Origin: Shimia sp. Alg240-R146
Lineage (GTDB): Bacteria; Pseudomonadota; Alphaproteobacteria; Rhodobacterales; Rhodobacteraceae
DNA: 64,000 nt
Assembly: GCF_947331465.1 (NCBI RefSeq)
Contig: NZ_CAMZOK010000001.1
Location: 992,001 to 1,056,000 of the forward strand
Direction of reading: 5' to 3'
This document shows positions 63,800 through 64,000 of this stretch, one piece after another (position 1 is the stretch's first letter; the number at the start of each line of letters is the position of its first letter). The notes under the pieces were generated by a model. It worked only from the letters and a program-made list of their open reading frames with translations, made no database searches and had not been told where the DNA came from. The translations under genes and the position numbers were made by a program.

Positions 63800-64000
63800 A
63801 GTGCGGCCAGGATGTCGCGGCATTGCGCGCAATCACGGTCCATCTGAGCGATCAAAGCATCGAGGCCGTCGAACTTTTGTTCCGGGCGCAGATAGTCGAC
63901 CAAAGCCACCGACAGCGTTGCGCCGTAGAGGTCGCCGGAGAAGTCAAAAAGGAAGGTTTCGATGTTGGCGGTGTTTGTTCCAAACATCGGGCGCACACCG
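63796..64000 (-). CDS. ribF: Bifunctional riboflavin kinase/FAD synthetase, C-terminal end
   Basis: Only the last 68 codons lie in the window; the gene continues past its right edge. The residues RPMFGTNTANIETFLFDFSGDLYG and YLRPEQKFDGLDALIAQMDRD match the riboflavin kinase domain at the C-terminus of RibF, which phosphorylates riboflavin to FMN. Its TGA stop overlaps the start of the YcgN-like gene. The FAD synthetase half is outside, so it cannot be checked here. Confidence 0.9.
   Translation of the reverse strand, partial: GVRPMFGTNTANIETFLFDFSGDLYGATLSVALVDYLRPEQKFDGLDALIAQMDRDCAQCRDILAAL

Overview
The window is a gene-dense, high-GC stretch of an alphaproteobacterial chromosome. It most probably comes from the Roseobacter group of the Rhodobacteraceae. 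The evidence is the fnrL tail - universal stress protein - ccoNOQP - ccoGHIS order, the split clpS/clpA loci, an F1-only atpHAGDC operon, the DUF2125/DUF2092/LpxR/Hint-domain families, and the FnrL-type (TTGAY-N4-RTCAA) operators. No tRNA, rRNA, insertion sequence, prophage or CRISPR array was seen.

Layout. 1-10.4 kb: microaerobic respiration. The end of fnrL, a universal stress protein, cbb3 oxidase structural genes ccoNOQP, an AraC-type regulator, and the oxidase maturation operon ccoGHIS, with three FNR boxes. 10.5-19 kb: housekeeping. A D,D-carboxypeptidase, a HAD phosphatase, clpS, an RsmC-like methyltransferase, a degenerate SDR, hemF, and divergent hemC/hemE with a fourth FNR box between them. 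19.2-25.5 kb: a six-gene operon (AMACR, SDR, acyl-CoA dehydrogenase, two MaoC proteins, SCPx-type thiolase) with a divergent LysR gene. It resembles the peroxisomal alpha-methyl-branched acyl-CoA oxidation pathway. 25.5-31.8 kb: a hybrid histidine kinase with a periplasmic SUOX-fold protein, a divergent NarL-type regulator, and envelope genes (DUF2092, Pro-rich peptidoglycan-binding protein). 32-36.3 kb: LpxR-like and LpxO-like lipid A modifiers flanking a Hint protein, then a VOC/HxlR pair.

36.4-42.6 kb: rpsD, hisC-tyrC, an extensin-like protein, DUF2125 and a ChaC-like cyclotransferase. 42.6-49.4 kb: a MotA/ExbB-OmpA stator-like pair whose OmpA partner carries a roughly 550-residue coiled coil, facing an M23 peptidase and clpA. 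49.6-54 kb: gloB, a methyltransferase, and two tandem RTX-repeat proteins with N-terminal membrane helices. 54.2-59.2 kb: the F1 ATP synthase operon. 59.3-64 kb: an H-type lectin, prs, an HCCA-isomerase-like protein, an alpha/beta hydrolase, threonine aldolase, a YcgN-like cysteine-cluster protein, and the 3' end of ribF.

The parts most worth follow-up are the branched-chain beta-oxidation module, the coiled-coil stator-like pair, the kinase with a cysteine-less SUOX-fold partner, a possible FnrL-controlled small RNA after ccoP, and the tandem membrane-anchored RTX proteins. All functional calls come from reading translated sequence; no database search was run.
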